Assembly: GCA_044432885.1 (NCBI GenBank)
Contig: JAWXUG010000004.1
Span: forward strand, 1-33,463
DNA: 33,463 bases
Direction: 5' to 3'
Origin: CAYJNO01 sp044432885
GTDB taxonomy: Bacteria > Bacillota_I > Bacilli_A > Erysipelotrichales > Erysipelotrichaceae
Shown here: positions 7,780 through 15,493 of the stretch, piece after piece
Layout of the letters: each line of letters begins with the position of its first letter
Numbering within the stretch: the first letter of the stretch is position 1
The notes under the pieces: model-generated
What the model saw: the letters and a program-made list of their open reading frames with translations, nothing else
Database searches by the model: none
Told to the model about the DNA's origin: nothing
Program-made: the position numbers and the translations under genes

Positions 7780-9012
7780 ATGGAGAAAATAAACAGACCG
7801 CAATATTTAGAAAAACTGATAGCCTATAAAGATAAAGATATTGTAAAAATTGTTACAGGAATAAGAAGATGTGGAAAGTCCACACTGCTTGATTTGTTCG
7901 AGGAACACTTGCTATCTTCAGGAGTGTTTAAGAAGCATATTATTCATATTAATTTAGAATCAATGAAGTTTAGAAATATTCTCAACTTTGAAGCATTCTA
8001 CGATTATATAAGTGAAAGAATTGAAGATGGGAATAAAACTTATCTGATTTTTGATGAACTACAAGAAGTCACACATTGGGAAAAAGCAATTGAATCTTTC
8101 AGACTGGATTTTGATGTAGACATTTATATTACAGGTTCAAATGCGTATTTGCTGTCTAATGAGTTTTCTACACTTCTTTCAGGGCGATATGTAGAAGTTA
8201 AGATGATGCCATTATCCTTTAAAGAATTTTTATCATTCTATCATTTTGAAAATTCGATTACTATAGATGAAAAATTTCAAAAATATCTTCAAATCGGTGG
8301 TATGCCTATCCTAAAGCAATTTGATTTCAATTTATCACAAATAAATGAAACTTTAGAAGGTATTTACTCCACGGTTATATTAAGAGATATTTTAGAAAGA
8401 AACAACATGGCAGATCAATACTTATTAAAAAAGATTATTTTGTTTTTATGCAGTAATGTAGGATGTATTAACTCTTCGAATAGCATTGGCAATGTGCTAA
8501 CACACGAAGGTGATATTGCGAGTGAAAACAGAGGAAAAAATGTTGCAGGTAGAACCGTTGCTAGGTATATAGAAATGCTTTCAAATGCTTTCATATTTTA
8601 TACCGCTGAAAGATATGATGTAAAAGGAAAGCAACTTCTTAAAACACTCAATAAAAACTATATATGTGATATAGGTTTTAGAAATATGTTACTTGGCTAT
8701 CGTGATACGGACAGAGGGCATATTTTAGAAAATGTTGTATATCTCGAGCTAATCCGTAGAGGATATAAAGTGTTTATAGGAAAAGTTGGCGAAACGGAAA
8801 TAGACTTTGTAGCTGAAAAACCTGATGAAAAAATATATGTTCAAGTTACAGAATCACTACTTGAATCCTCTGTTAAGGAAAGAGAGTTACGACCACTCAA
8901 AGCTGTAAATGATAATTATGAAAAGATTGTATTATCAATGGATAAAAGCTATATTAAATCTGATGAAGGTATCAAACTATTAAATATTATAGATTTTTTA
9001 CTTGATAACTGA
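7780..9012 (+). CDS. AAA-family ATPase with DUF4143 domain (second copy, diverged)
   Basis: 410 residues with Walker A GIRRCGKS (27-34), Walker B YLIFDE (88-93) and the sensor motif ITGSN (117-121). A segment with HTH-like character (~230-280) and the DUF4143 C-terminal region follow. The PD-(D/E)XK-like area reads GETEIDFVAE...YVQVTES, i.e. the usual E-x-K is replaced by Q-x-T, so nuclease activity is less likely than in the first copy at 1495-2772. The two copies are only distantly similar (separate subfamilies), so this is not a local duplication. It has a perfect promoter and AGGAGG 10 nt before ATG. Often mobile; cellular role unknown. Confidence 0.85.
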   Translation: MEKINRPQYLEKLIAYKDKDIVKIVTGIRRCGKSTLLDLFEEHLLSSGVFKKHIIHINLESMKFRNILNFEAFYDYISERIEDGNKTYLIFDELQEVTHWEKAIESFRLDFDVDIYITGSNAYLLSNEFSTLLSGRYVEVKMMPLSFKEFLSFYHFENSITIDEKFQKYLQIGGMPILKQFDFNLSQINETLEGIYSTVILRDILERNNMADQYLLKKIILFLCSNVGCINSSNSIGNVLTHEGDIASENRGKNVAGRTVARYIEMLSNAFIFYTAERYDVKGKQLLKTLNKNYICDIGFRNMLLGYRDTDRGHILENVVYLELIRRGYKVFIGKVGETEIDFVAEKPDEKIYVQVTESLLESSVKERELRPLKAVNDNYEKIVLSMDKSYIKSDEGIKLLNIIDFLLDN

Positions 9013-9146
9013 CTTTCTGTCTTTCATTTGACATATGTTCGTTAAATAATAATAGCTTTTTGTAAAAGGTATTCTTTTTAAATTTTAAACTTGATAAGAA
9101 TTTATAGCAGTCTCATTATGATTTGTCTATTTTTATCTACATCAAA

Positions 9147-9178
9147 TAACAAAAAGCCCACTCCGTTAGGGGTGGGCT
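9147..9178 (-). terminator. Terminator of the minus-strand membrane protein gene
   Basis: Stem AGCCCACTCC (9155-9164) / GGGGTGGGCT (9169-9178), loop GTTA, one G-T pair. The A run at 9151-9155 becomes a U tract on the minus strand, so it serves the gene ending at 9261. Confidence 0.85.
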
Positions 9179-9260
9179 AGATTGCGCCATTTAATATGTT
9201 TGTCGACAAGCATACACACAACACGCTTTGATAATGTGAAAAACAAGTACAGACGAATAA

Positions 9261-9923
9261 TTATATTAACCAAGTAATACAATTACAAATAAAAATACAG
9301 GTACCCATACTGATAATCGAAACAAATAAGTTACCTGTTTGATTATATAGATAAGAGACCACTAAGGTAACCATCATGTACAACGCAAAATAACTAAGAC
9401 ATAGGTTTAAATCAAACACTTGCATGTTAAAGCCTGAAACAATACTTAATATAGCCGAGAAAATGACACTTGAAACAAAGATTACCTTTACTTCAGCGTT
9501 ATTAATGTTTAATCGATCGGTTAATAATTTGTAAACTAAGATATAGCTAATTGTATAAAAATAACTTAAGGTTAGTACAATAAATGGGATGAATAAAGCA
9601 TAACGTTGAAGGGATGTTTGTTCGATGCTAATAAAGGGTAGTTTCAAGAAGAAAGCATTGATAGCATACACAATCATAAAGGCTAAAAAGCCTACAAAAC
9701 AAAATAATAGTTTATCTTTTTGCTCAACAAAGCGAGCAAAATGCAATGAAAATAGATTGTAATTTAAAAATAAAATCACAAACGAAATAAAGCTATAGAC
9801 AAATGATTGGGTAATCATTAAGCTTTGTGCATAAGTATTTAAGTAAGGAATACTATATACCCCACCAAAAAAGATGATGATAGAAAGGGCCACACGATAG
9901 GGTGCATAATTTCTTTTAATCAT
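9261..9923 (-). CDS. Multi-pass membrane protein, function unknown (weak CPBP-like C-terminus)
   Basis: 220 residues with about six to seven hydrophobic segments covering most of the protein. Near the C-terminus YLYNQTGNLFVSIISM resembles the last conserved motif of CPBP-family intramembrane proteases (usually ...TGSLW..I..H), but methionine stands where the histidine would be and no EExxxR motif is present. If related, it is a non-catalytic relative. The ribosome binding site GGAGG lies 7 nt before ATG. It is monocistronic and convergent with the upstream ATPase. I do not recognise a specific family with confidence. Confidence 0.65.
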   Translation of the reverse strand: MIKRNYAPYRVALSIIIFFGGVYSIPYLNTYAQSLMITQSFVYSFISFVILFLNYNLFSLHFARFVEQKDKLLFCFVGFLAFMIVYAINAFFLKLPFISIEQTSLQRYALFIPFIVLTLSYFYTISYILVYKLLTDRLNINNAEVKVIFVSSVIFSAILSIVSGFNMQVFDLNLCLSYFALYMMVTLVVSYLYNQTGNLFVSIISMGTCIFICNCITWLI

Positions 9924-10054
9924 AAATTTCCTCCATAAATATTTTACACTATAACAAAGAAAAAGTCATTATTGAGAAAAAATTACATAATTCACTAGGA
10001 TATTTATAAATTTCCTATAAAGTATATAGTAGGGCAGGAAAGGGTTATAAGTAT

Positions 10055-10333
10055 ATGGATTTCAAGGAAAAATGCGTGATTATCAACGAAATTGCTCAAA
10101 GCTATAGAATTGATTATGTAAGCAATGAGTCTAACCGGAAACATCCCTCACCTATGGTTTCATTTATCAACTCAATATTGATTCAGTTGAATGATGAATC
10201 CAAACGAATCATAGTGAACGATTACTTTGAAAAAAAGGAGGTTTATTGGTATTTAGATTATTACCAACGTTCAACTTACTACCGCTTAAAAATGAAGGCT
10301 GTAGAAGAATTTTGGCATTGCCTACATGTATAA
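10055..10333 (+). CDS. Small protein with sigma-region-4/ArpU-like HTH
   Basis: 92 residues. The C-terminal half (RIIVNDYFEKKEVYWYLDYY, then RSTYYRLKMKAVEEFW) looks like a helix-turn-helix of the kind found in sigma region 4 and ArpU/RinA-type phage regulators, where a STYYR...K recognition helix is typical. The N-terminal half has no recognisable motif. AAAGG lies 9 nt upstream of ATG. It sits 41 bp before ptsI on the same strand with no terminator between, so partial read-through into ptsI is possible, although ptsI seems to have its own promoter. A regulatory role is inferred only. Confidence 0.6.
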   Translation: MDFKEKCVIINEIAQSYRIDYVSNESNRKHPSPMVSFINSILIQLNDESKRIIVNDYFEKKEVYWYLDYYQRSTYYRLKMKAVEEFWHCLHV

Positions 10334-10346
10334 TAAATGCTAAAAT
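10318..10346 (+). promoter_or_regulatory. Candidate ptsI promoter
   Basis: TTGCCT (10318-10323), 17-bp spacer, TAAAAT (10341-10346). It overlaps the end of the preceding gene and would give a short leader before AAAGGAG at 10362. Confidence 0.4.
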
Positions 10347-10374
10347 AAAAGCGTAATAATTAAAGGAGAAAGAA

Positions 10375-12081
10375 ATGATAAAAGGTATTGCAGCATCAAG
10401 TGGTATTGCGATTGCTAAAGTTTATAAACTTGAACAACCAACACTTACAATTGAAAAATTAGAAGCAAATGCAACAGAAGAAAAAGAGAAATTTAATCGT
10501 GCTTTAACTAAAACAGTGGCAGACATTGAATTAATTAAAGAACGTGCGAGTGCTAATTTAAGTGAAGAAGAATTAGCGGTATTCGATGCCCACTTAATGA
10601 TGGTGAACGACCCTGAATTCGCTACACAAATCATGGATATGATTGATAATGAAAATTGTAATGCAGAATATGCATCAATGAGTGTAGGAAATATGATGGT
10701 AGCAATGTTTGAAAGCATGGACAGTGATTACTTTAGAGAAAGAGCAGCGGATGTTAAAGATGTTACCTTCCGTTTAAACTGTAACTTAGTAGGCGCAGTT
10801 ATTCCTGATTTAACAACTATTAATGAAGAAGTAGTGATCGTGGCTCACGATTTAACACCTTCAGATACAGCGCAATTAAACCGTTTATATACATTAGGTT
10901 TCGCAACAGCAATTGGAGGACGTACTTCTCACTCAGCAATCATGGCTAGAAGTTTAGAAATCCCAGCAGTTGTTGGTACAGGAAATATTATGGAAGAAGC
11001 GGTTCATGGAGATAGCATCATCTTAGATGCAATTGAAGGAACAGTGATCTTAAATCCAACTGCTGAACAAGTTGAAACATATAAAGCTAAAGCAGCTGAC
11101 TTTGCAGCAGAAAAAGAAGCATTAAAAGTATTAGTAGACGCTAAAAGTGAAACAACGGATGGACATGAAGTTGAATTAGCTGGAAATATTGGAACACCTA
11201 AGGATGTTGAAGGGGTACTTACAAATGGCGGAGAAGGTGTTGGCCTTTACCGTACAGAATTCTTATACATGGATCAAGAAAATGATTTCCCATCAGAAGA
11301 TGAACAATTTGAAGCTTATAAAGCGGTTCTTGAAGGAATGAATGGAAAACGTGTTGTTGTTCGTACATTAGATATTGGTGGAGATAAAACATTACCATAC
11401 TTCACATTCCCAGAAGAAATGAATCCATTCTTAGGATATCGCGCAATTCGTTTATGTCTAGATCGTACAGACATCTTTAGAACTCAATTAAGAGCATTAA
11501 TTCGTTCAAGTGCATTTGGACGTTTATGCATTATGTTCCCTATGATTGCAACGGTTGAAGAATTCAAACAAGCAAAAGCAATTTTTGAAGAAGAAAAAGC
11601 AAAATTAGTAAGCGAAAATGTAGCAGTAAGCGATCATATTGAAGTGGGTATTATGGTAGAAATTCCAGCTGCAGCAGTGCTTGCAGATCAATTTGCAAAA
11701 CACGCAGACTTCTTCTCAATTGGAACTAACGACTTATTACAATATTCAATGGCTGCTGATAGAATGAGTGAAAAAGTTTCTTATTTATATCAACCATTAA
11801 ATCCATCTGTATTACGTTTAATTAAGATGACTATTGAAGGTGCACATAGCCAAGGTAAATGGGTTGGAATGTGTGGAGAAATGGCAGGGGATGAAAAAGC
11901 AGTACCTATCTTATTAGGACTTGGCTTAGATGAATTCTCAATGTCTGCTTCTTCAATCTTAGGAGCACGTAAATTAGTACGTAGCTTATCTAAACTTGAG
12001 ATGGAAAAACTAGCAAATGATGCGATAAACTTATCAACAGAAGCAGAAGTTATGGCTTTAGTTGAAAATAGTTTAAAATAA
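10375..12081 (+). CDS. ptsI: Phosphoenolpyruvate-protein phosphotransferase (PTS Enzyme I)
   Basis: Cytoplasmic first enzyme of the sugar phosphotransferase system; it autophosphorylates with PEP and passes the phosphate to HPr. At 568 residues it is full length. The N-terminal HPr-binding and phosphohistidine domain ends in the active-site motif GGRTSHSAIMARS with His186. The C-terminal PEP-binding barrel shows the motifs YRTEFLYMD, VRTLDIGGDKTLPYF, GIMVEIPAAA and the cysteine motif MCGEMAGD near residue 500. AAAGGAG lies 6 nt before ATG. The gene is not next to ptsH here, unlike many Firmicutes. Codon use is strongly biased toward A/T-ending favoured codons, as expected for a highly expressed gene. 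A terminator follows directly. Confidence 0.97.
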   Translation: MIKGIAASSGIAIAKVYKLEQPTLTIEKLEANATEEKEKFNRALTKTVADIELIKERASANLSEEELAVFDAHLMMVNDPEFATQIMDMIDNENCNAEYASMSVGNMMVAMFESMDSDYFRERAADVKDVTFRLNCNLVGAVIPDLTTINEEVVIVAHDLTPSDTAQLNRLYTLGFATAIGGRTSHSAIMARSLEIPAVVGTGNIMEEAVHGDSIILDAIEGTVILNPTAEQVETYKAKAADFAAEKEALKVLVDAKSETTDGHEVELAGNIGTPKDVEGVLTNGGEGVGLYRTEFLYMDQENDFPSEDEQFEAYKAVLEGMNGKRVVVRTLDIGGDKTLPYFTFPEEMNPFLGYRAIRLCLDRTDIFRTQLRALIRSSAFGRLCIMFPMIATVEEFKQAKAIFEEEKAKLVSENVAVSDHIEVGIMVEIPAAAVLADQFAKHADFFSIGTNDLLQYSMAADRMSEKVSYLYQPLNPSVLRLIKMTIEGAHSQGKWVGMCGEMAGDEKAVPILLGLGLDEFSMSASSILGARKLVRSLSKLEMEKLANDAINLSTEAEVMALVENSLK

Positions 12082-12101
12082 TTGAAAAAATAGAGTAAAA
12101 T

Positions 12102-12128
12102 AAAAGAGTGCATAAGCGCTCTTTTATT
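12102..12128 (+). terminator. Terminator after ptsI
   Basis: Stem AAAAGAGTGC (12102-12111) / GCGCTCTTTT (12116-12125), loop ATAA, one T-G pair. The next start codon is only 12 nt further on. Confidence 0.85.
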
Positions 12129-12139
12129 ATGAGGTGAAG

Positions 12140-12610
12140 ATGAAAAAAGTAATGTTTATATCTAGTACAGGGGGTCATCTTGTGGAATTGTTACAATTGA
12201 AACCCTTGTTTGAAGAAGTAGACTGGCATATTGTCAGTGAGAAAACTAAAAGTAATGAAGACTTAATTAAACAATATCCAGGACGCGTAGATTATCTTGT
12301 TTATGGAACGAAAAAACAATTAATTTCTTATCTTTTTAAGTTTGCATATAATTGTATAAAATCTTTTTATTTATTTATAAAAATTAAACCAGATGTCATC
12401 ATCACAACAGGAACGCATACTGCTGTTCCAATGTGTTACATCGCTCATTATATGAAGAAAAAAGTCGTTTATATTGAAACCTTTGCCAATCAACATAAAC
12501 CAACAGAGGCAGGAAAACTTGTCTATCCAATAGCTGATTTATTTGTTGTGCAATGGAGTGAATTATTAGTGCATTATCCTAATGCGATTTATGGGGGGTG
12601 GATATTCTAA
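12140..12610 (+). CDS. Alg14/PssD/Cps14F-like glycosyltransferase subunit
   Basis: 156 residues. The N-terminus MKKVMFISSTGGHLVELLQL is the typical opening of the Alg14/PssD/EpsE group, the membrane-anchoring and acceptor-side half of a two-subunit GT-B glycosyltransferase. A hydrophobic KPDVIITTGTHTAVP segment (~85-100) and VVYIETFANQHKPTEAGKLVY follow, both family hallmarks. A GTG at 12134 is also in frame but lies within the GAGGTG ribosome binding site, so ATG 12140 is preferred. Its stop codon overlaps the start of the partner gene (TAATG), implying translational coupling and a one-to-one complex. It likely adds a sugar to a lipid-linked acceptor in surface polysaccharide or glycolipid synthesis; donor and acceptor are unknown. 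Confidence 0.85.
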   Translation: MKKVMFISSTGGHLVELLQLKPLFEEVDWHIVSEKTKSNEDLIKQYPGRVDYLVYGTKKQLISYLFKFAYNCIKSFYLFIKIKPDVIITTGTHTAVPMCYIAHYMKKKVVYIETFANQHKPTEAGKLVYPIADLFVVQWSELLVHYPNAIYGGWIF

Positions 12611-13080
12611 TGATATTTGTGATACTAGGAACCCAAGATAAACCATTTACAAGATTGCTTAAGGCAATCGATCAAATTGAAACCAGCGAAGAAATTATTG
12701 TACAGGCTGGATGTACCGTTTTTCATAGTGAGAAAATGAAAATATTTGACTATGTAAGTATGGATGATTTTCAACATTACTTAGCTAAGGCTGATTTAAT
12801 TATAACCCATGGTGGAGTTGGTAGCATTATGCAGGGATTAAACTTGAATAAAAAAATAATTGCAGTGGCTCGTCTTGGTGAATATGGGGAACACCACAAT
12901 GATCATCAATTGGATATTTGTCAAAACTTTGCCTTACGAAATCATATTTTAACTGTTGAAGATTTATCAAAATTAGCTGATTGTATCAAGGAAAGTGAAA
13001 CCTTTACACCAGCTCCTTATACCAGTAATAACCAAGCTTTTGTAGCAATGTTAAGTCAATTTATCAAGGAGAATGTATGA
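12610..13080 (+). CDS. Alg13/PssE/Cps14G-like glycosyltransferase catalytic subunit
   Basis: 156 residues. MIFVILGTQDKPFTRLL is the classic start of the Alg13/PssE group (C-terminal half of a MurG-like GT-B fold that binds the nucleotide sugar), and the THGGVGS motif (66-72) matches the donor-site loop. A GTG at 12598 would extend it by four residues inside the upstream gene, but family comparison favours ATG 12610; the GGGGGGTGG stretch upstream can serve as ribosome binding site. It pairs with the preceding Alg14-like subunit and overlaps the following HAD gene by 4 bp (ATGA), so all three form one operon. Confidence 0.88.
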   Translation: MIFVILGTQDKPFTRLLKAIDQIETSEEIIVQAGCTVFHSEKMKIFDYVSMDDFQHYLAKADLIITHGGVGSIMQGLNLNKKIIAVARLGEYGEHHNDHQLDICQNFALRNHILTVEDLSKLADCIKESETFTPAPYTSNNQAFVAMLSQFIKENV

Positions 13081-13841
13081 AAATCATTGTCAGCGATTAT
13101 GATTGTACTTTGAAAACAGGGGATAGGATTGAAGATAATCTTAAACAAGCCATTATCAATTTTAGAAATCAAGGAAATTTGTTTGTGATTGCTACAGGCA
13201 GAAGTTATACTTCTATTTCAAATGAATTAAAAGCACAAGGTATCAATGAATGGATAGATTATATCATTTCAAGCAACGGGGCAATGATTACAGATGCAAA
13301 TCAAAAAGTGATGTTTGAGAAATACATTGAGCCCAAAACTGCTTATTCATTAATTGAATATGCAGAAAGACATTTTGATTTTTTCACGTGTAGTAATGGG
13401 CGTCATGTTTATGGTAAGTTTGAATTGGATACAAATGAGGCGCATATGCATCATCAACGTCATCAAAAACATTTAATCAGTAAAGAAGATATTTTAAAAA
13501 CACCGATTATTTCTTTAAATGTACGAGCTAAAAATGCTGAAGAGTTGCTAAGACAAAAAGAGGAAGTCATGGCACATTTTGAAAATCGTGTTTCATGTTT
13601 TAAAAATTTAACGATATTTGATATCATGGCGAAAGATATTTCTAAGGCTACAGGGATTAATGAAGTATTAAAATATTATCCAAGTGATGAAGTCTATGTA
13701 ATCGGGGATGATTTTAACGATATTGATATGGTTCAACAATTTCATGGTTATGCAATGAGCCATGGGGTTGAAGCTTTAAAAGAGGTTGCAAGTAAAGAAT
13801 ATGATAGTGTATATGACTTGCTTATTGAACATACCAAATAA
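13077..13841 (+). CDS. HAD-superfamily hydrolase, Cof/type IIB
   Basis: 254 residues. DxD nucleophile and acid at Asp7/Asp9 in VSDYDCTLKTGD; motif II in VIATGRSY; a IIB cap in the middle; and the closing motif VIGDDFNDIDMV near residue 215. Members dephosphorylate sugar phosphates, nucleotides or flavin precursors; the substrate cannot be told from sequence. The ATGA overlap with the upstream glycosyltransferase gene suggests co-expression and perhaps a sugar-phosphate role. It ends in a bidirectional terminator shared with the convergent ferritin-like gene. Confidence 0.92.
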   Translation: MKIIVSDYDCTLKTGDRIEDNLKQAIINFRNQGNLFVIATGRSYTSISNELKAQGINEWIDYIISSNGAMITDANQKVMFEKYIEPKTAYSLIEYAERHFDFFTCSNGRHVYGKFELDTNEAHMHHQRHQKHLISKEDILKTPIISLNVRAKNAEELLRQKEEVMAHFENRVSCFKNLTIFDIMAKDISKATGINEVLKYYPSDEVYVIGDDFNDIDMVQQFHGYAMSHGVEALKEVASKEYDSVYDLLIEHTK

Positions 13842-13843
13842 AG

Positions 13844-13870
13844 AAAACAGACGGTTGTCTGTTTTTATTT
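13844..13870. terminator. Bidirectional terminator between HAD and ferritin-like genes
   Basis: Perfect 9-bp stem AAAACAGAC (13844-13852) / GTCTGTTTT (13857-13865), loop GGTT, with A and T runs on the two sides. It overlaps the stop codon of the minus-strand gene. Confidence 0.9.
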
Positions 13871-14368
13871 TCTTAAATGATTTTTTAATGAAGAAATATC
13901 TTTCATCCATCCTTCAATATCTTCTTCGTGATCTAATTCATCGTTAAGGATATTGATGGCAATTTGATAGGTCGCATAGTCTTTCCCTTCGGTTAAACTA
14001 GCAATTTGTTGGTAACGCTCTATTGCACAGCGCTCACTTCCTAAATTTTGGGTTAAAATGGTTTCTGTATAAGGATCACTTGGCGTTTGATAAGCGCATC
14101 CTGCAACTTTACTCCATTCATCAGGAGATAATATTGGTGTGCCGCCAAGTTGTGTGATACGGGTTGCAAGAAGTTCAGCGTGTCCTAATTCTTCATTTGC
14201 ATGTTCAAGCAGTTCTTCTTCAATTTCCATTCGCATAGGGCCTTCCATGACTCTTGCTCCTATCCAATATTGATAGTATGAAAGCCATTCTTCAGCTAAT
14301 GCCATGTTTAAAAGGTCAATTAATTCGTCAGTGTCTAGATGTGCAATACTTATTGATGCTTTTCCCAT
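13865..14368 (-). CDS. Ferritin-like di-iron protein (Dps/bacterioferritin-like)
   Basis: 167 residues predicted as a four-helix bundle. Metal-ligand pattern E-ExxH-E-ExxH is visible: Glu27 in LAEEW, Glu60/His63 in EELGH, Glu112/Glu117 in SERCAIERY, and Glu144/His147 in NDELDH. This fits the ferritin-like/DPSL group, which oxidises and stores iron or removes peroxide. An upstream in-frame ATG would add 21 residues with no family similarity and no ribosome binding site; AAGGAG 7 nt before the ATG at 14368 decides the start. It is divergently transcribed from the nucleotidyltransferase gene. Whether it forms 12-mers or 24-mers is not readable from sequence. Confidence 0.85.
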   Translation of the reverse strand: MGKASISIAHLDTDELIDLLNMALAEEWLSYYQYWIGARVMEGPMRMEIEEELLEHANEELGHAELLATRITQLGGTPILSPDEWSKVAGCAYQTPSDPYTETILTQNLGSERCAIERYQQIASLTEGKDYATYQIAINILNDELDHEEDIEGWMKDISSLKNHLRK

Positions 14369-14396
14369 AAAATTCTCCTTCCATATGTGTGTGCTC

Positions 14397-14426
14397 ATTA
14401 TAACACAGTCAATTTTTTTTGGATAA
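14397..14426 (-). promoter_or_regulatory. Candidate promoter of the ferritin-like gene
   Basis: On the minus strand an extended -10 TGTTATAAT (TATAAT = 14397-14402) with a weak -35 TTATCC (14421-14426), spacer 18 bp. Confidence 0.4.
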
Positions 14427-14470
14427 AACACTATCTTTTAGTAAAAGCGGTATAGATTTCGCGTTAAAAC

Positions 14471-14499
14471 TTTTCATTTCAACCTTAAAAAGTTATAAT
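14471..14499 (+). promoter_or_regulatory. Candidate promoter of the nucleotidyltransferase gene
   Basis: TTTTCA (14471-14476), 17-bp spacer, perfect TATAAT (14494-14499), followed by AAAGGAG at about 14510 and ATG at 14523. Confidence 0.5.
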
Positions 14500-14522
14500 A
14501 AATTTGAAAAAAGGAGACACAT

Positions 14523-15428
14523 ATGAAAGAACCAATGATCGTAATTTTAGCAGCAGGTATGGGGAGCCGTTATGGTGGCTTAAAACAAATCGATACTGTA
14601 GGTAGTAATGGAGAATCAATCATTGATTTTACTATCTATGATGCAATCGCAGCAGGATTTAAAAAAGTCGTATTAATCATTCGCAAAGAACATGAAGAAG
14701 CATTTGAAGCTTCGCTTGTAAGCAAAATTAGAAATAAAATTGAAGTTGCTTACGCATATCAAGATTTAAATGATGTACCACAGGGGATTGTTGTTCCTGA
14801 AGGACGCGAAAAACCATGGGGAACAACGCATGCATTATTGGCTTGTAGAGAGATTATTGATGGACCATTCATGATATGTAATGCAGATGATTATTATGGA
14901 AAAGATGCATTTGTTACGATGTATCATTATTTAAAAAATGAAGTATCAGATAGCAATTATGGAATGGTTGGATATGAATTAGTAAATACACTAACAGAAA
15001 ATGGAACCGTAACACGCGCTATTTGTAAACAAGAAGATGGAAAACTTGTTGAAATTGAAGAAATCCAAAATATCCGTAAACATGGTGAAAAAGCTGAATA
15101 TGATGTGAATGGAACATGGGTTGAAGCAACCGATGATATGCTGGCTTCAATGAATTTCTGGGGATTTACACCTAAAGTTTTTGAAGAATGCACAGAATTA
15201 TTTGAAACTTTTGTAAAAGAGGCTTTAGTATCAAATCCAATGAAGGGTGAACATGTTATTCCAACAGCAGTAGGACAACTGCTAGAAAAAAATGCAATTA
15301 CTATTAAAGTGATGGCAAGTAAGGACAAATGGTTTGGTGTAACTTATAAAGAAGACAAACCAACTGTAGTTAATAGCTTAGCTGAATATAAAGAAAAAGG
15401 ACTTTATCCATTCGATTTATGGAAATAA
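14523..15428 (+). CDS. NTP-transferase family protein (sugar-nucleotide pyrophosphorylase-like)
   Basis: 301 residues of the GT-A-like nucleotidyltransferase fold. The nucleotide-binding signature LAAGMGSRYGGLKQ sits at residues 9-22, the PWGTTHALL segment is the base/ribose site, and NADDYYG (~126) supplies the metal-binding Asp. The family includes GalU/RfbA-type enzymes and choline- or sugar-phosphate nucleotidyltransferases; the extra ~200-260 region is not that of GalU itself, so no specific substrate is assigned. It probably makes an activated precursor for the cell envelope. It is transcribed alone, between its own promoter and a terminator. Confidence 0.85.
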   Translation: MKEPMIVILAAGMGSRYGGLKQIDTVGSNGESIIDFTIYDAIAAGFKKVVLIIRKEHEEAFEASLVSKIRNKIEVAYAYQDLNDVPQGIVVPEGREKPWGTTHALLACREIIDGPFMICNADDYYGKDAFVTMYHYLKNEVSDSNYGMVGYELVNTLTENGTVTRAICKQEDGKLVEIEEIQNIRKHGEKAEYDVNGTWVEATDDMLASMNFWGFTPKVFEECTELFETFVKEALVSNPMKGEHVIPTAVGQLLEKNAITIKVMASKDKWFGVTYKEDKPTVVNSLAEYKEKGLYPFDLWK

Positions 15429-15435
15429 TTAAATG

Positions 15436-15468
15436 ACTTCTTATCCCTATAGGATAAGGAGTTTTTTT
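15436..15468 (+). terminator. Terminator after the nucleotidyltransferase gene
   Basis: 11-bp stem ACTTCTTATCC (15436-15446) / GGATAAGGAGT (15452-15462) with one T-G pair, then seven T. Confidence 0.92.
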
Positions 15469-15471
15469 CAT

Positions 15472-15493
15472 AAAAAAAGAGGTTTCCCCCTTT
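15472..15493 (-). terminator. Terminator of the TraB-family gene (minus strand)
   Basis: On the minus strand AAAGGGG, loop GAAA, CCTCTTT, then a run of T (A tract 15472-15478 on plus). It overlaps the stop codon at 15492-15494 and faces the terminator at 15436-15468. Confidence 0.75.

Noticed and set aside
7918..7926. TCAGGAGTG-like match to the CRISPR repeat complement within the second DUF4143 gene
   Set aside because: Short and inside a conserved reading frame; no structure around it.
9200..9209. Palindrome TTGTCGACAA between convergent genes
   Set aside because: Short, isolated and between gene ends; no partner site or function visible.
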